From contig JBBSDW010000002.1 in assembly GCA_038240295.1 (NCBI GenBank), forward strand, positions 1 to 64,000: a stretch of 64,000 nucleotides of DNA, read 5' to 3'. This DNA comes from JABDDM01 sp038240295. GTDB lineage: Bacteria > Bacteroidota > Ignavibacteria > Palsa-1295. A program made the position numbers and the translations under genes. The notes beneath the pieces are model-generated. The model was given only the letters and a program-made list of their open reading frames with translations, searched no databases and was not told the origin of the DNA. Each line of letters opens with the position of its first letter. Within the stretch, counting starts at the first letter, position 1. Shown piece by piece: positions 28,034 through 36,058 of the stretch.

Positions 28034-29779
28034 ATGAAACATCTTGTTATTTCTGCTGCTCTGATTTTCGGCGTCGTCTTTGCCGTGTCCCAATCGGCGA
28101 TGGCTCAATGGGAGCCTGATCAGCGAATCTCAAGAGGCGATTCGGGCGTAACGCTTAACGAAAACATGGGTCAGTGCCTGGCTGCTTCCGGCGATAGTAT
28201 TCATCTCGTTTGGTGCAATCCGCACAGCAATGGGGCGCACATTTTTTATCGTCATTCGTTTGATGGCGGCGCGACCTGGGCCGCCGATCTTCCGATCGCG
28301 GGAACACCTGCAAACACCGGCTTTCCTTCTATCTCCGTTTCAGGCCCAATGGTGCATGTGGCGTTTCGCGACACGACCGGAAGCGTCTACACTTCTTATT
28401 ATGTCCGGTCAACCGACGCTGGCATGACATGGCAACCAATGATCTCTCTCGGCGTATATTTTTGGTGGCCTTCGATCACGTCGTTCGGCAATGTTGTTTA
28501 CGTCGCGCTTAATGATAATCATCCGGGCAACACCGAAGTTTATTTCAGGCGCTCGGTCGATAATGGGATGACCTGGGACACGGTTCAGCAGATCTCGAAT
28601 GCACTCGGCAGGTCGGAGGATCCCTCGATCACAGCGAGCGGCTCCTATGTTTATATGGCCTGGAACGACAACCGAACCGGTATCATGCAGACCTGGTACC
28701 GGAGTTCGAGCGATAATGGTCTCACGTGGGGACCTGAAACGCAACGTTCACATGCCGCAACGTTTGCTTATTTTCCGATGATCCATGCCGTCGGCCCGAA
28801 CGTCGATATTGCAAACGGCGAGCGGCTCGGAAATACATACCAAATCTTCTTCATGCATTCGCCCGACTTCGGCGCAACGTGGGCGCCGGAACAACAGGTA
28901 ACCTTTGGTACAGGCACGGCCGCCTATCCTACGATCGCACGTAACGACCACTCAGTCGATATGGTCTATTCAAGCTTTGGCGCGAACGCAGCGTATATCA
29001 ATTCGACCGATGGGGGACTGACGTGGTCAGCGCCTGATGCAATCGCGTCCGCCGCGAATAAACCTGGCAGCACCTTCATCGTGAAGGTCGGTGACACGAA
29101 CCACATCATCTGGCTCGATTCGCGTAATGGATTTCCGGCGGTCTATTATAAGCGAAGTAAGATCCACTCTTCTGCGAATTTCGAAGCGCCGAGCGTTTTC
29201 GATTTTGGCACGGTAAAGCTCAATGTTTCGCGCGATACGAGCCTCATCGTTCGAAATACAGGTTCGAACGCGCTGACGATCTTAGGCTACGCACTCAACG
29301 ATCCGCATGGTGTTTTCGAGTTGGCCGATACCTCGCTTCATTCTATCGCCGCTCAGGGTAAGGGAATAATCTGGCTTCGTTTCCACCCAAGGCAACTCGC
29401 AAGGGATTCTGCAATTCTCACGATAGCAACCGACGAACCATCGATCAGCGCAAGCCAGATCGCCCTATATGGAAGCGGCGCCGACACGCTGAAGCAGTCG
29501 GTATTTCTGCAGCATTCAATCAGCGCGTCGATGACCGAATGGCCGAATCCCGTTACGCAGTTTGCCACGCTCACCCTCAACAACGATGAGCCGATGAGCA
29601 ATGCCCGCATCGATCTCTACGATGCCGCAGGACGCAAACTCACTTCACAGCAACTCGGGCAGCTCTCGATCGGTCATCATTCGATACAATTCGATCTGTC
29701 GCAGATGCATGGAGCGATCTTCGCGCGCTTATTCTCGGGACCCCTCATGCAAGGAGTGACGAGCTTTGTTGTGGAGTGA
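28034..29779 (+). CDS. Sialidase/BNR-repeat T9SS cargo protein
   Basis: 581 residues. Signal peptide MKHLVISAALIFGVVFAVSQSAMAQ. Residues about 30-375 form a six-bladed propeller of exo-sialidase style with repeated Asp-box-like motifs (SFDGGATWAADL, STDAGMTWQPM, SVDNGMTWDTV, SSDNGLTWGPE, SPDFGATWAPE, STDGGLTWSAP). Sialidase catalytic arginines cannot be assigned, so enzyme activity is doubtful. An Ig-like segment follows (FEAPSVFDFGTVKLNV). The end (EWPNPVTQFATLTL, ARIDLYDAAGRKL) is a T9SS type A signal. It is likely a surface-exposed carbohydrate-binding protein. Confidence 0.8.
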   Translation: MKHLVISAALIFGVVFAVSQSAMAQWEPDQRISRGDSGVTLNENMGQCLAASGDSIHLVWCNPHSNGAHIFYRHSFDGGATWAADLPIAGTPANTGFPSISVSGPMVHVAFRDTTGSVYTSYYVRSTDAGMTWQPMISLGVYFWWPSITSFGNVVYVALNDNHPGNTEVYFRRSVDNGMTWDTVQQISNALGRSEDPSITASGSYVYMAWNDNRTGIMQTWYRSSSDNGLTWGPETQRSHAATFAYFPMIHAVGPNVDIANGERLGNTYQIFFMHSPDFGATWAPEQQVTFGTGTAAYPTIARNDHSVDMVYSSFGANAAYINSTDGGLTWSAPDAIASAANKPGSTFIVKVGDTNHIIWLDSRNGFPAVYYKRSKIHSSANFEAPSVFDFGTVKLNVSRDTSLIVRNTGSNALTILGYALNDPHGVFELADTSLHSIAAQGKGIIWLRFHPRQLARDSAILTIATDEPSISASQIALYGSGADTLKQSVFLQHSISASMTEWPNPVTQFATLTLNNDEPMSNARIDLYDAAGRKLTSQQLGQLSIGHHSIQFDLSQMHGAIFARLFSGPLMQGVTSFVVE

Positions 29780-29868
29780 TGCATTCGGAAATTCTGAGTG
29801 GTGGAGTCATCTATCTCCACTCCATGCCTCGAATCGCATCTTCGTAGCTTGATGGTTTTTTAGTAGGA

Positions 29869-31308
29869 TTACTTCCGCTTCCAGACCGTCCCTTCTTTTG
29901 AATCCTCGAGCACAATGCCGATCGCGTCCAGCTCATTGCGAAGCTGATCGCTGAGTGCGAAATGTTTGTCGGAGCGCGATTGATTGCGCAGGCCTATGAT
30001 CAAATTCATGAGAGGCTGTTCGAGATTCTCCTGCGAAGCTGCAGGCTGCGTCGGGATAATGCCAAGCACATCGCCAGCAAGTCCGCGCCAAATGTTAAGG
30101 AGGCCTGCTAACTCGCCGTTCCTGGAAGCATCTGCCAGAGCAGTATTCGTTTCACGGGCGAGGTCGAATAACACGGCAATCGCTTTCGGTGTGTTAAAGT
30201 CATCATCCATTTCGATGACGAATTGCTTGACGAGCGGATGGGCGAGCTCCTCTCCGCTCAGCGGTCTCTTTTGAACATCTCCAACTTTTTTCTCCAGCCG
30301 ATAATAGGCATCAAGTAATTTTTGATAGCCTACTCCGGCTGCGGTGATGGCTTCCGGTTTGAACTCTGTCGTCGAGCGATAGTGCGATTGCAGGATCGTG
30401 AAGCGAAGCGTGAGCGGATCGAAGAGCTTGAACTGATCGCGTAAGCCCGAGGCATTGCCAAGCGATTTGCCCATCTTCTTGCCATCGACGGTCACCATGT
30501 TATTGTGCATCCAGTATGTGGCGAACGGCTTAACGCCAGTGCCGCATTCGCTTTGCGCGATCTCGCATTCGTTGTGAGGGAATGAATTCTCGATGCCGGC
30601 GCCATGAATATCGAACGGCATCCCGAGATATTTCACAGCCATCGCCGAGCACTCGATATGCCATCCAGGAAACCCTTCGCCCCAGGGCGAAGGCCAGCGG
30701 AGGATGTGACCTTTTTCGGCTTTCTTCCAAAGCGCGAAATCCTGCGGCGAGCGTTTATCGGAGCGAGATTCAACCCGCCCCGAGGCCTCCTGATCCTCGG
30801 TCTTGCGCCCAGAGAGCTTCCCGTATTCTTTATCCTTCGCAACTTCAAAATAAACATTGCCATCAACTTCATAGGCAAATCCTTTATCGATCAGCTCTTG
30901 AATCAGTACCTGTTGCTCGATGATATGCGCAGAAGCGCGGGGCGCAATATCGGGCGGCAGCACGTTCAGCCGCGTCATATCTTCGTTGAAGCGCCGCGTA
31001 TAAAATTCGGCGATCTCCATCGGATGCTTCTGTTCCAACTTACTTTTCTTGAGCATCTTGTCCTCGCCCTCGTCGGCGTCGTCGGTAAGATGTCCGACAT
31101 CGGTGATGTTCTGGACATACGTCACCTTGTATCCCAAGAATTCGAGGTAGCGATGGACGATATCGCCCATGATATACGCCTTGCCATGGCCGACATGCGC
31201 ATCGGAATAGACGGTCGGGCCGCAAACATAAAGTCCGACGCTCCCTTCGTGGATCGGCTTGAAGAGTTCTTTGGAACGCGAAAGCGTATTGTAGATCTCG
31301 AGTGGCAT
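29869..31308 (-). CDS. cysS: Cysteinyl-tRNA synthetase
   Basis: 479 residues, class I synthetase. N-terminal [19 protein letters not shown] has a zinc Cys and the HIGH-type motif (HVGH). [14 protein letters not shown] and [12 protein letters not shown] provide further zinc ligands. The second signature is [10 protein letters not shown], that is KMGKS instead of KMSKS. The C-terminal domain is the usual DALR/helical part ([17 protein letters not shown]). It charges tRNA-Cys with cysteine in the cytoplasm. It is monocistronic here; the 89-base gap to the T9SS gene is convergent. Confidence 0.96.
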   Translation of the reverse strand: MPLEIYNTLSRSKELFKPIHEGSVGLYVCGPTVYSDAHVGHGKAYIMGDIVHRYLEFLGYKVTYVQNITDVGHLTDDADEGEDKMLKKSKLEQKHPMEIAEFYTRRFNEDMTRLNVLPPDIAPRASAHIIEQQVLIQELIDKGFAYEVDGNVYFEVAKDKEYGKLSGRKTEDQEASGRVESRSDKRSPQDFALWKKAEKGHILRWPSPWGEGFPGWHIECSAMAVKYLGMPFDIHGAGIENSFPHNECEIAQSECGTGVKPFATYWMHNNMVTVDGKKMGKSLGNASGLRDQFKLFDPLTLRFTILQSHYRSTTEFKPEAITAAGVGYQKLLDAYYRLEKKVGDVQKRPLSGEELAHPLVKQFVIEMDDDFNTPKAIAVLFDLARETNTALADASRNGELAGLLNIWRGLAGDVLGIIPTQPAASQENLEQPLMNLIIGLRNQSRSDKHFALSDQLRNELDAIGIVLEDSKEGTVWKRK

Positions 31309-31727
31309 AGGCTAAAAGTAAGAATGGCCCCAACAACCCATCAGAGTCGGTCGTTTCGGCAGTTTTTTTTCTGGGCCGTGATCGGGCAAGAAATTGACGA
31401 ATGCGTGCCATTTAGAGCGAATTAAGCTAAGTTTGATGCACGGTGCTCCTCAGGTGGCAGGAGCTAAAATGGCCATTCATGGTGGTCCGGGCAATTTTCT
31501 TCGTATATTCGTGCGAATGTGGAGGCACAGGTTTAGAGCCGTTCGAAGGAATTTGGATGGGCTGAACGATTTCGCGCTTGTTCTTGTATCTTTGCGCTGT
31601 TGTTCGTATCTTTGTTTCTAAGTTCTTTTTCAATGATGTACTCGCAGCAGGATATCGCTAAAGCCGGTGACGGAACGTGTGGATTGTGTTGCGTATTTCC
31701 TTCACTCAAAACTAAGAGGTAATTGCC
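31309..31727. other. Intergenic gap between divergent cysS and a small lipoprotein gene
   Basis: No gene is supported. The right part holds the promoter candidate at 31584-31614 and a leader of about 110 bases before the lipoprotein ATG. The left part has no recognised structure. Confidence 0.5.
31584..31614 (+). promoter_or_regulatory. Bacteroidota-type promoter
   Basis: TTG at 31584-31586, 20 bases, then TATCTTTG at 31607-31614. This fits the Bacteroidota -33 TTG / -7 TAnnTTTG consensus. A second TATCTTTG at 31587-31594 may be a tandem start site. It points at the lipoprotein gene at 31728. Confidence 0.7.
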
Positions 31728-32021
31728 ATGAGGCTTCGTAAATTCATCGTGCTTGGAGCACTAGTTGTTTTCACAAGCGGTATGATGTCGTGTGCTAAGA
31801 AGACCGACACCAACATGACCGACACAGCAGCAACGACGATGCCTGCGACTAACACCGCAACACCGCCACCGCCGCCGCCACCACCACCAGCTGACACCAT
31901 GATGCACAACAACATGGATACCAGCATGAAGACTGGTAGCATGAAGGACATGAAGAAGGACGTCAAGGAAATCAAGAAGGACGTTAAGGACATGAAGAAG
32001 GACGAGATGAAGAAGAAGTAA
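31728..32021 (+). CDS. Small lysine/methionine-rich lipoprotein
   Basis: 97 residues. The signal peptide ends with the lipobox GMMSC. A nine-proline run follows at about residues 45-53. The C-terminal third is a Lys/Asp/Met coiled-coil-like stretch built from KDMKKDVKEIKK-type heptads. It resembles small abundant envelope lipoproteins that tether or space the outer membrane (Lpp-like in size only). AAGAGG lies 12-17 bases upstream of the ATG, a weak ribosome site. It has its own strong promoter and terminator, so it is probably a well-expressed single-gene transcript. Confidence 0.8.
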   Translation: MRLRKFIVLGALVVFTSGMMSCAKKTDTNMTDTAATTMPATNTATPPPPPPPPPADTMMHNNMDTSMKTGSMKDMKKDVKEIKKDVKDMKKDEMKKK

Positions 32022-32072
32022 TTCTTCGCACTCGCTGACTTTAGGTCTGACGCTTACTTGTCAAGCCTTTCA

Positions 32073-32107
32073 AGAACACACTCGCTTTGGCGAGTGTGTT
32101 CTGTTTT
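32073..32107 (+). terminator. Rho-independent terminator
   Basis: A 13-bp perfect stem AGAACACACTCGC / GCGAGTGTGTTCT around a TTTG loop, followed by GTTTT. It closes the lipoprotein transcript about 50 bases after its stop. Confidence 0.92.
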
Positions 32108-32156
32108 AAAAGGATAGGAGCCCAAAGGCTTGGGTACCTCGCGCGAGGTCGATTCC

Positions 32157-32534
32157 TTATCTGATCGCCTTGATCGTCACAGTGTCGAAGGCATGTCCGC
32201 TCTGCGTTTGGTACTCGCCGGTCGTGATATAAAGATGGGCGGTGCTCGTGTCCTGCGTGAGCAGCGATCGGTTGATCGTGATAGGAAAATTCGATTGATC
32301 GCCTGTGGCCGAGGCTACGACGCTCACCCAGCTGGAGCTATCCTTCAAAATGGTCCATGTGATGGGGCACGTGCAGGAATGCGTCAGCGCAACCGTGTGG
32401 ATGGAGTCCGGCGGTGCGTAGACGAGCATGTGCGGGCTCACGGTCATGTATTCAGGCACAAGCACGCTGTTGGTCGAACAGCCAAAAATGAACGCGAGCG
32501 ATAGCGCACTGAGAATAAGTGACGGACGAAGCAT
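32157..32534 (-). CDS. Lipoprotein with BACON-like domain
   Basis: 125 residues from ATG 32534; the frame is open upstream to 32558, but this start gives a clean lipoprotein signal (LRPSLILSALSLAFIFGC). The mature part resembles a single BACON-type beta-sandwich: CPITWTILKDSSSWVSV, then NFPITINRSLL and AHLYITTGEY. BACON-like domains bind carbohydrate or act as spacers in Bacteroidota surface proteins. It is isolated, with the terminator of the converging lipoprotein gene ending 50 bases away. Confidence 0.65.
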   Translation of the reverse strand: MLRPSLILSALSLAFIFGCSTNSVLVPEYMTVSPHMLVYAPPDSIHTVALTHSCTCPITWTILKDSSSWVSVVASATGDQSNFPITINRSLLTQDTSTAHLYITTGEYQTQSGHAFDTVTIKAIR

Positions 32535-32656
32535 AGGAATACGCTGGTTGCATGACAAGACAGAACGTCAACTACCCAAATTACACTTTGGTGCAGCTAC
32601 GCGGAAAAACCCAGCGCCCATCGGTGCCGGGTTTCTTCGAAGGACGAAGCGACTCG

Positions 32657-33043
32657 TTAGAGCGCCTGCGACCGCGAATGAGGCACGTGCGTGACCAACA
32701 GATCCTTCGCATACGTCCGGCGGCGCGAGCTGCGAAGCTTGAGTTGGTGGCGCTTGTTAAGGGCATAGAGTGTGTGGTTGGCAAGGATCACCGCGACCAT
32801 CGCCGCACCGAACTGTACGATGTTCGAATGCATGCTGCTTGTATCCATACGTAGCGCATGGTGCAGGATCGCCGGGACAAGCACTGAGGCTATGACGCCG
32901 CTGCCAAGCGAGTAGAGCCAATAGTAGGTCTTACGGTAGGTCTGGTAATAAAACAGTCCGATCGTAAAGCCGAACGCAAGTCCGACGAAGATTCCGAGAA
33001 AGCCCGAAGGCAAGTCTAATGAAAGACCTTCGCGAGCAAACAT
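32657..33043 (-). CDS. Small membrane protein, unknown function
   Basis: 128 residues with three predicted membrane helices: FLGIFVGLAFGFTIGLFYY, YWLYSLGSGVIASVLVPAIL and IVQFGAAMVAVILANHTLYAL. A basic cytoplasmic tail (KLRSSRRRTYAK) follows. No family was recognised. The ATG at 33043 lies at the left edge of the 33.0-33.7 kb gap. It is probably transcribed with the 32157-32534 lipoprotein, 122 bases downstream. Confidence 0.55.
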   Translation of the reverse strand: MFAREGLSLDLPSGFLGIFVGLAFGFTIGLFYYQTYRKTYYWLYSLGSGVIASVLVPAILHHALRMDTSSMHSNIVQFGAAMVAVILANHTLYALNKRHQLKLRSSRRRTYAKDLLVTHVPHSRSQAL

Positions 33044-33360
33044 AGTTTTTGGGCCGATTAAATGGGCAAAACAAGATGCTAAGTGAGGCGCATATTCCCC
33101 TCCCAGCGATTAATTGATACAATTCTACACCGCAATATAACACATGCAAAACCAAAATCCAAATTTTTCGTACAAATTCTTTATTCTCACAGAATGGCTA
33201 CCCACGAGCGACCTGCTCATCGTGAATGGTTTTGGTGATCGGACATCCTGCTTTCTCAGAGGCTGCCCGCCGCACGGCATCCCACCCCCCGACCCAAGGC
33301 TCTATCCGCACCTTCGTTTTTAGACCAGGATCGCCATATTTGACATCACGGCTCAAGTTG

Positions 33361-33383
33361 GTGTATAAACTTTATTCATAATT
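33361..33383. repeat. 23-base direct repeat, copy 1
   Basis: Identical to 33473-33495 (begins GTGTATAAACTTTATTCATA), period 112 bases. On the minus strand each copy contains ATGAATAAAGTTTATACAC, so both present the same start-codon context. Tandem duplication or insertion of a small element are both possible. Confidence 0.9.
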
Positions 33384-33491
33384 GGAGGCGACCCTTAGCC
33401 TCCTCACCGCTGGCTTGTCCAACCCTTCATCCGAGTGGCCGGAGGCAGAAAATTTAACCGTAGGGGCTTGTTGTGTATAAACTTTATTCAT
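33372..33491 (-). CDS. Possible 39-residue ORF
   Basis: ATG at 33491 inside the second 23-base repeat, stop TAA at 33372-33374 inside the first. The start overlaps the stop of the upstream small ORF as ATGA. The peptide starts MNKVYTQQAPTVKFSASG and ends RRLRVASNYE. No family was recognised. The tight overlaps favour real coupling, but the length makes chance plausible. Confidence 0.3.
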   Translation of the reverse strand: MNKVYTQQAPTVKFSASGHSDEGLDKPAVRRLRVASNYE

Positions 33492-33495
33492 AATT
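33473..33495. repeat. 23-base direct repeat, copy 2
   Basis: Second copy of the element at 33361-33383; it overlaps the stop of the 61-residue ORF and the start of the 39-residue ORF. Confidence 0.9.
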
Positions 33496-33673
33496 CTGGA
33501 GCGGAATAATCCCAAGATGACACAAAGCCGTTGGTTTCCACGACGTAGGCATTTGCACAGCGGGTAGCTTTCATTAGGCTAACACCCTTAAGCATGAAAA
33601 ACTCTGGAGGGCGGGTTCCTGACGTGAGGAATCGATCATCCTTACTACAAGAATAAAACGCAATATTCCGCAT
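33488..33673 (-). CDS. Possible 61-residue ORF downstream of the HNH gene
   Basis: 61 residues, starting 50 bases after the HNH gene stop on the same strand; its stop overlaps the ATG of the 39-residue ORF (ATGA). The sequence is mixed (MLKGVSLMKATRCANAYVVE in the middle) with no recognised domain, membrane segment or signal. It might encode a small partner of the HNH protein. Support is only position and overlap. Confidence 0.3.
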   Translation of the reverse strand: MRNIAFYSCSKDDRFLTSGTRPPEFFMLKGVSLMKATRCANAYVVETNGFVSSWDYSAPEL

Positions 33674-33723
33674 CTAAGTTCCGTAAATATGTCCTAAATG
33701 TGCAGAAAGTGGAGGATTGAGGA

Positions 33724-34494
33724 TTAGGCGAATATCTCTTCGCGATGGTAAGCAAGCGACGAATCGAAAGCTTGGAATCGCTCGGCAAGATGCATCTTCT
33801 TGCCTGCCAGGTCGATAAGTCCAATTTGTGCAAGCTCATTGGGTGTGGATCGGTCAATCCGGTTGCTAATCAAAATCGGGAAGTCTTGCGCGACTCCAAG
33901 CAAGCCCCGATCGAATGCTTTGTCGTGTAGAGCGCATAGACAGATCCCATTACGTGGATCTGCTCGAAGATCGTCATTGGCGCTCCACGGGATAATGTGA
34001 CCTGCGATCAGCAGTTCTTTTTGACCTAACTCGCAGAACGAGCATCGATAGTTATAACTAGACAGCACTCCCGCCCTAAAGAACGATTGCACCAGCCGTA
34101 CCTTTACGTCCGCCACCCTCTCTGTCGAAGTTGAAGGAAGCACTAAGATATCGTCAAACATTGACGAGCCTAATTTCAAAAGGGCAGACTCGCACGCAAC
34201 GGCTATTACTTCGGGCGAAGTTGTGAATTCTTTCCAAACCGCTTCTTCCAATTTGCTGCCGTTGGATAATCCGCTAATTCGGCGAGATTGAAGTGCGGGA
34301 TCGAAGCGAGCGAAGTTCACAAGCTTCATTGCCAAAGCATTTGCGCTGCGACCCAGCAGAGTCGCCAATTCCACAATCTCAGGATTGCCATGGTGCAGCC
34401 GTCCGAATGGCAGCCGGCAATAAAGGCCAAAGGCAGCAAGGTGCTCTTCGTAAGACTACACCTTTCGCTCCACGTTAAGCGAACTCGCCAACAT
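33724..34494 (-). pseudogene. HNH endonuclease gene interrupted by an amber codon
   Basis: Reading from ATG 34494, twelve codons (starting MLASSLNVERKV) lead to TAG at 34456-34458. The frame then continues with SYEEHLAAFGLYCRLPFGRL, GNPEIVELATLLGRSANALA and the HNH core YRCSFCELGQ, IAGHIIPW, RNGICLCALHDKAFDRGLL. In relatives the residue at the TAG is Trp, as in W(T/S)xEELxLAFxLYCKLPFG, so a TGG to TAG change is the simplest explanation. A GTG at 34374 could start a 216-residue protein that keeps the HNH core but loses the conserved N-terminus. Relatives are stand-alone restriction-like nucleases in defence loci. Confidence 0.75.
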
Positions 34495-34819
34495 GATTCG
34501 AGAGCCTCTCGAAAAGCAAATCTGGTAACGCAAAAGTGCTAAGGTGACTGCAGATAGTCTCAAGCGCTGACGGGATTGAAGTGAAGGAAGTCCGATTCTG
34601 CAAGCGAGAGTCAACGAGAGTGCAGCTGGAAGTACAATCAAGCTCTAGCATCGCAACGATCTGCTCCGACTCCGTGTCAAAGCTGCTGAACATTGAAGTA
34701 GTGGAGAAGGTCGATCTTCGTTCGACAGGGATTTCATCTACAAGGTAGCTTTTCAGGATTTGAATGCTTGTTGCTGAGTTAAAAGGAGAAGCAACCGTTG
34801 CCGGTTCCTGCTTAATCAC
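34475..34819 (-). CDS. Unknown protein upstream of the HNH gene
   Basis: 114 residues, rich in Ser and Thr (TFSTTSMFSSFDTESEQIV), with no recognised domain, signal or membrane helix. Its stop lies 20 bases inside the HNH frame's ATG, so if real it is coupled to it. It might be a regulator or partner of the nuclease. Amphipathic stretches (ALETICSHLSTFALPDLLFERL) suggest a folded protein rather than a chance frame. Confidence 0.4.
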   Translation of the reverse strand: MIKQEPATVASPFNSATSIQILKSYLVDEIPVERRSTFSTTSMFSSFDTESEQIVAMLELDCTSSCTLVDSRLQNRTSFTSIPSALETICSHLSTFALPDLLFERLSNHVGEFA

Positions 34820-34972
34820 CGACTAAAAAGTAGAGCAACCTTCCTTCAATTCTTCAAAGCGAGCCAATTCGAATTCTCAAAGGATCATTCCGACTCAGAT
34901 TTCCGAGCAGATTGAGAATGGCAACGGTGGTCAGCTGGGAATGAATAAGTGGAACAATGGTTTTTAGTAGTT

Positions 34973-35248
34973 ATGGATAACGGCAAGGTGATTCTTTCTG
35001 TCCTGCTTACCCAACTTAGGGACCAAAGGCCTTGGGTTACGGCGGACGAACTACGACAACTGTTGAAGGAATCTGGCATTGACCTCTCTAAAGAAATGCT
35101 TTCCCAATCCATAGAGCAACTTACGAAAGAAGGCTACCTTGAGATAAGAGCTGTTGATCCAATGTCACTTGGAAGAGGTTTCATTACCCGATTGACTGTC
35201 CCTGGTAAGAATAAGTTTGTCCATAGCCGATCGTTAACCGGAAATTAG
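34973..35248 (+). CDS. Winged-helix-like small protein preceding a HEPN gene
   Basis: 91 residues from ATG 34973; a GTG at 34949 would add 8 residues. Helical N-terminal half with WVTADELRQLLKESGIDLSKEMLSQSIEQLTKEGYLEIRAV, a helix-turn-helix pattern with recognition helix and wing as in winged-helix DNA-binding proteins, then a basic end. It lies 7 bases upstream of the HEPN gene. In toxin-antitoxin logic this would be the antitoxin and autorepressor; that role is inference from order, size and fold. Confidence 0.6.
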   Translation: MDNGKVILSVLLTQLRDQRPWVTADELRQLLKESGIDLSKEMLSQSIEQLTKEGYLEIRAVDPMSLGRGFITRLTVPGKNKFVHSRSLTGN

Positions 35249-35255
35249 AGTTCTT

Positions 35256-35924
35256 GTGTCCGGGTCAATCTCTCGTTATAACACGCAGAAGCAAGAGGTC
35301 GCAAGACTTCTAAAATTTCATGCTCAGCTTCACGGTGTAGAGCCTGCGGCTAAGGGCAGACGTGCGGCCGATCTCGAAGTTTTGCATCGTTCCGCCGTTG
35401 TTTTACTAACGGCTTGCTGGGAGTCGTTCATCGAAAATATTCTAAAAGAATCGATCGGCATCATTGTTCGGGATCTTCCCGATCCATTTGCGCTCCATCA
35501 TGAACTCTTAGCGGCGGTAGCTGCCTCGAAAAGTTCGAAGTTGAGCGTAAGCGTAAAACATGAGCTTTACCCTTGGTATTTTGTCGGTGACGGTTGGCGG
35601 ACGATCTTACTCCAGTTTGTAGCGCTGAAAATTTCCGATTTTAACACTCCTGACGCGGCAGTGAAATCAATGTTCAAATCTTTGCTCGGTGTTGAAGATG
35701 TTACCCAATCGTGGGGACGACGCGGTAAGTTCGCCAGCGATGCCGCCGATCGACTTGATGAATATCTTAGTGACCGCCACTCAATAGCCCACGGTGCTGC
35801 ACACCAAAAGAAACTCAACAAATCGTACGTTACCGGATACCAACAATTTCTTGATATCACCGTGCAAAAAACTGAGGATGTCGTTCGTGTGCGTCTTAAA
35901 GAGTTGGGTCTGGTACTCCCGTAA
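35256..35924 (+). CDS. HEPN-domain protein (MAE_28990/MAE_18760-like), putative RNase
   Basis: 222 residues, start GTG at 35256. Helix near residues 45-62 reads HRSAVVLLTACWESFIENIL, the first HEPN helix of the MAE_28990/MAE_18760-like group. Near residues 168-180, DEYLSDRHSIAHG carries the catalytic RxxxxH motif (Arg174, His179) of HEPN ribonucleases. HEPN proteins of this type act as RNA-cleaving toxins or anti-phage effectors. It lies 7 bases after the winged-helix gene, probably as a two-gene operon, beside an HNH nuclease. No signal peptide, so cytoplasmic. Confidence 0.72.
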   Translation: MSGSISRYNTQKQEVARLLKFHAQLHGVEPAAKGRRAADLEVLHRSAVVLLTACWESFIENILKESIGIIVRDLPDPFALHHELLAAVAASKSSKLSVSVKHELYPWYFVGDGWRTILLQFVALKISDFNTPDAAVKSMFKSLLGVEDVTQSWGRRGKFASDAADRLDEYLSDRHSIAHGAAHQKKLNKSYVTGYQQFLDITVQKTEDVVRVRLKELGLVLP

Positions 35925-35986
35925 CGGGAAGACTTCTTTCATCATCGCTTCGTGGCGATCCATCCTCTCCCCTCCCATACCGTGCT

Positions 35987-35994
35987 TATATTTG
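35987..35994 (+). promoter_or_regulatory. Candidate -7 element
   Basis: TATATTTG 65 bases before the cytochrome oxidase subunit III start. No TTG lies at the usual 17-23 bases upstream, so this is only a partial match. Confidence 0.4.
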
Positions 35995-36058
35995 CCCACG
36001 CGTCACTTGTTGCGAGTGGCGGAGAGTTCGGTGTTGTTCTTTTTAACAGGTACGAACG

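Larger units (their letters stand above)
33044..33723. other. Gap with direct repeats and possible small ORFs
   Basis: No convincing full-length gene. It holds a perfect 23-base direct repeat (33361-33383 and 33473-33495), two overlapping small minus-strand ORFs (separate entries), and a 57-codon minus-strand open stretch at 33198-33371. That stretch continues the frame of the 39-residue ORF after its stop and could be the tail of a decayed gene (contains KTKVRIEPWVGGWDAV). Confidence 0.5.

Noticed and set aside
29869..31308. KMGKS instead of KMSKS in cysS as a sign of altered function
   Set aside because: From memory this variant is common in Bacteroidota cysteinyl-tRNA synthetases, and all other motifs are intact.
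30604..31425. Plus-strand frame of 273 codons opposite cysS
   Set aside because: Antisense to a housekeeping synthetase with all motifs intact.
33361..33495. The 23-base direct repeats as attachment sites of an integrated element
   Set aside because: No integrase is present, the copies are only 112 bases apart, and no matching copy lies at the right edge of the 33-36 kb region.
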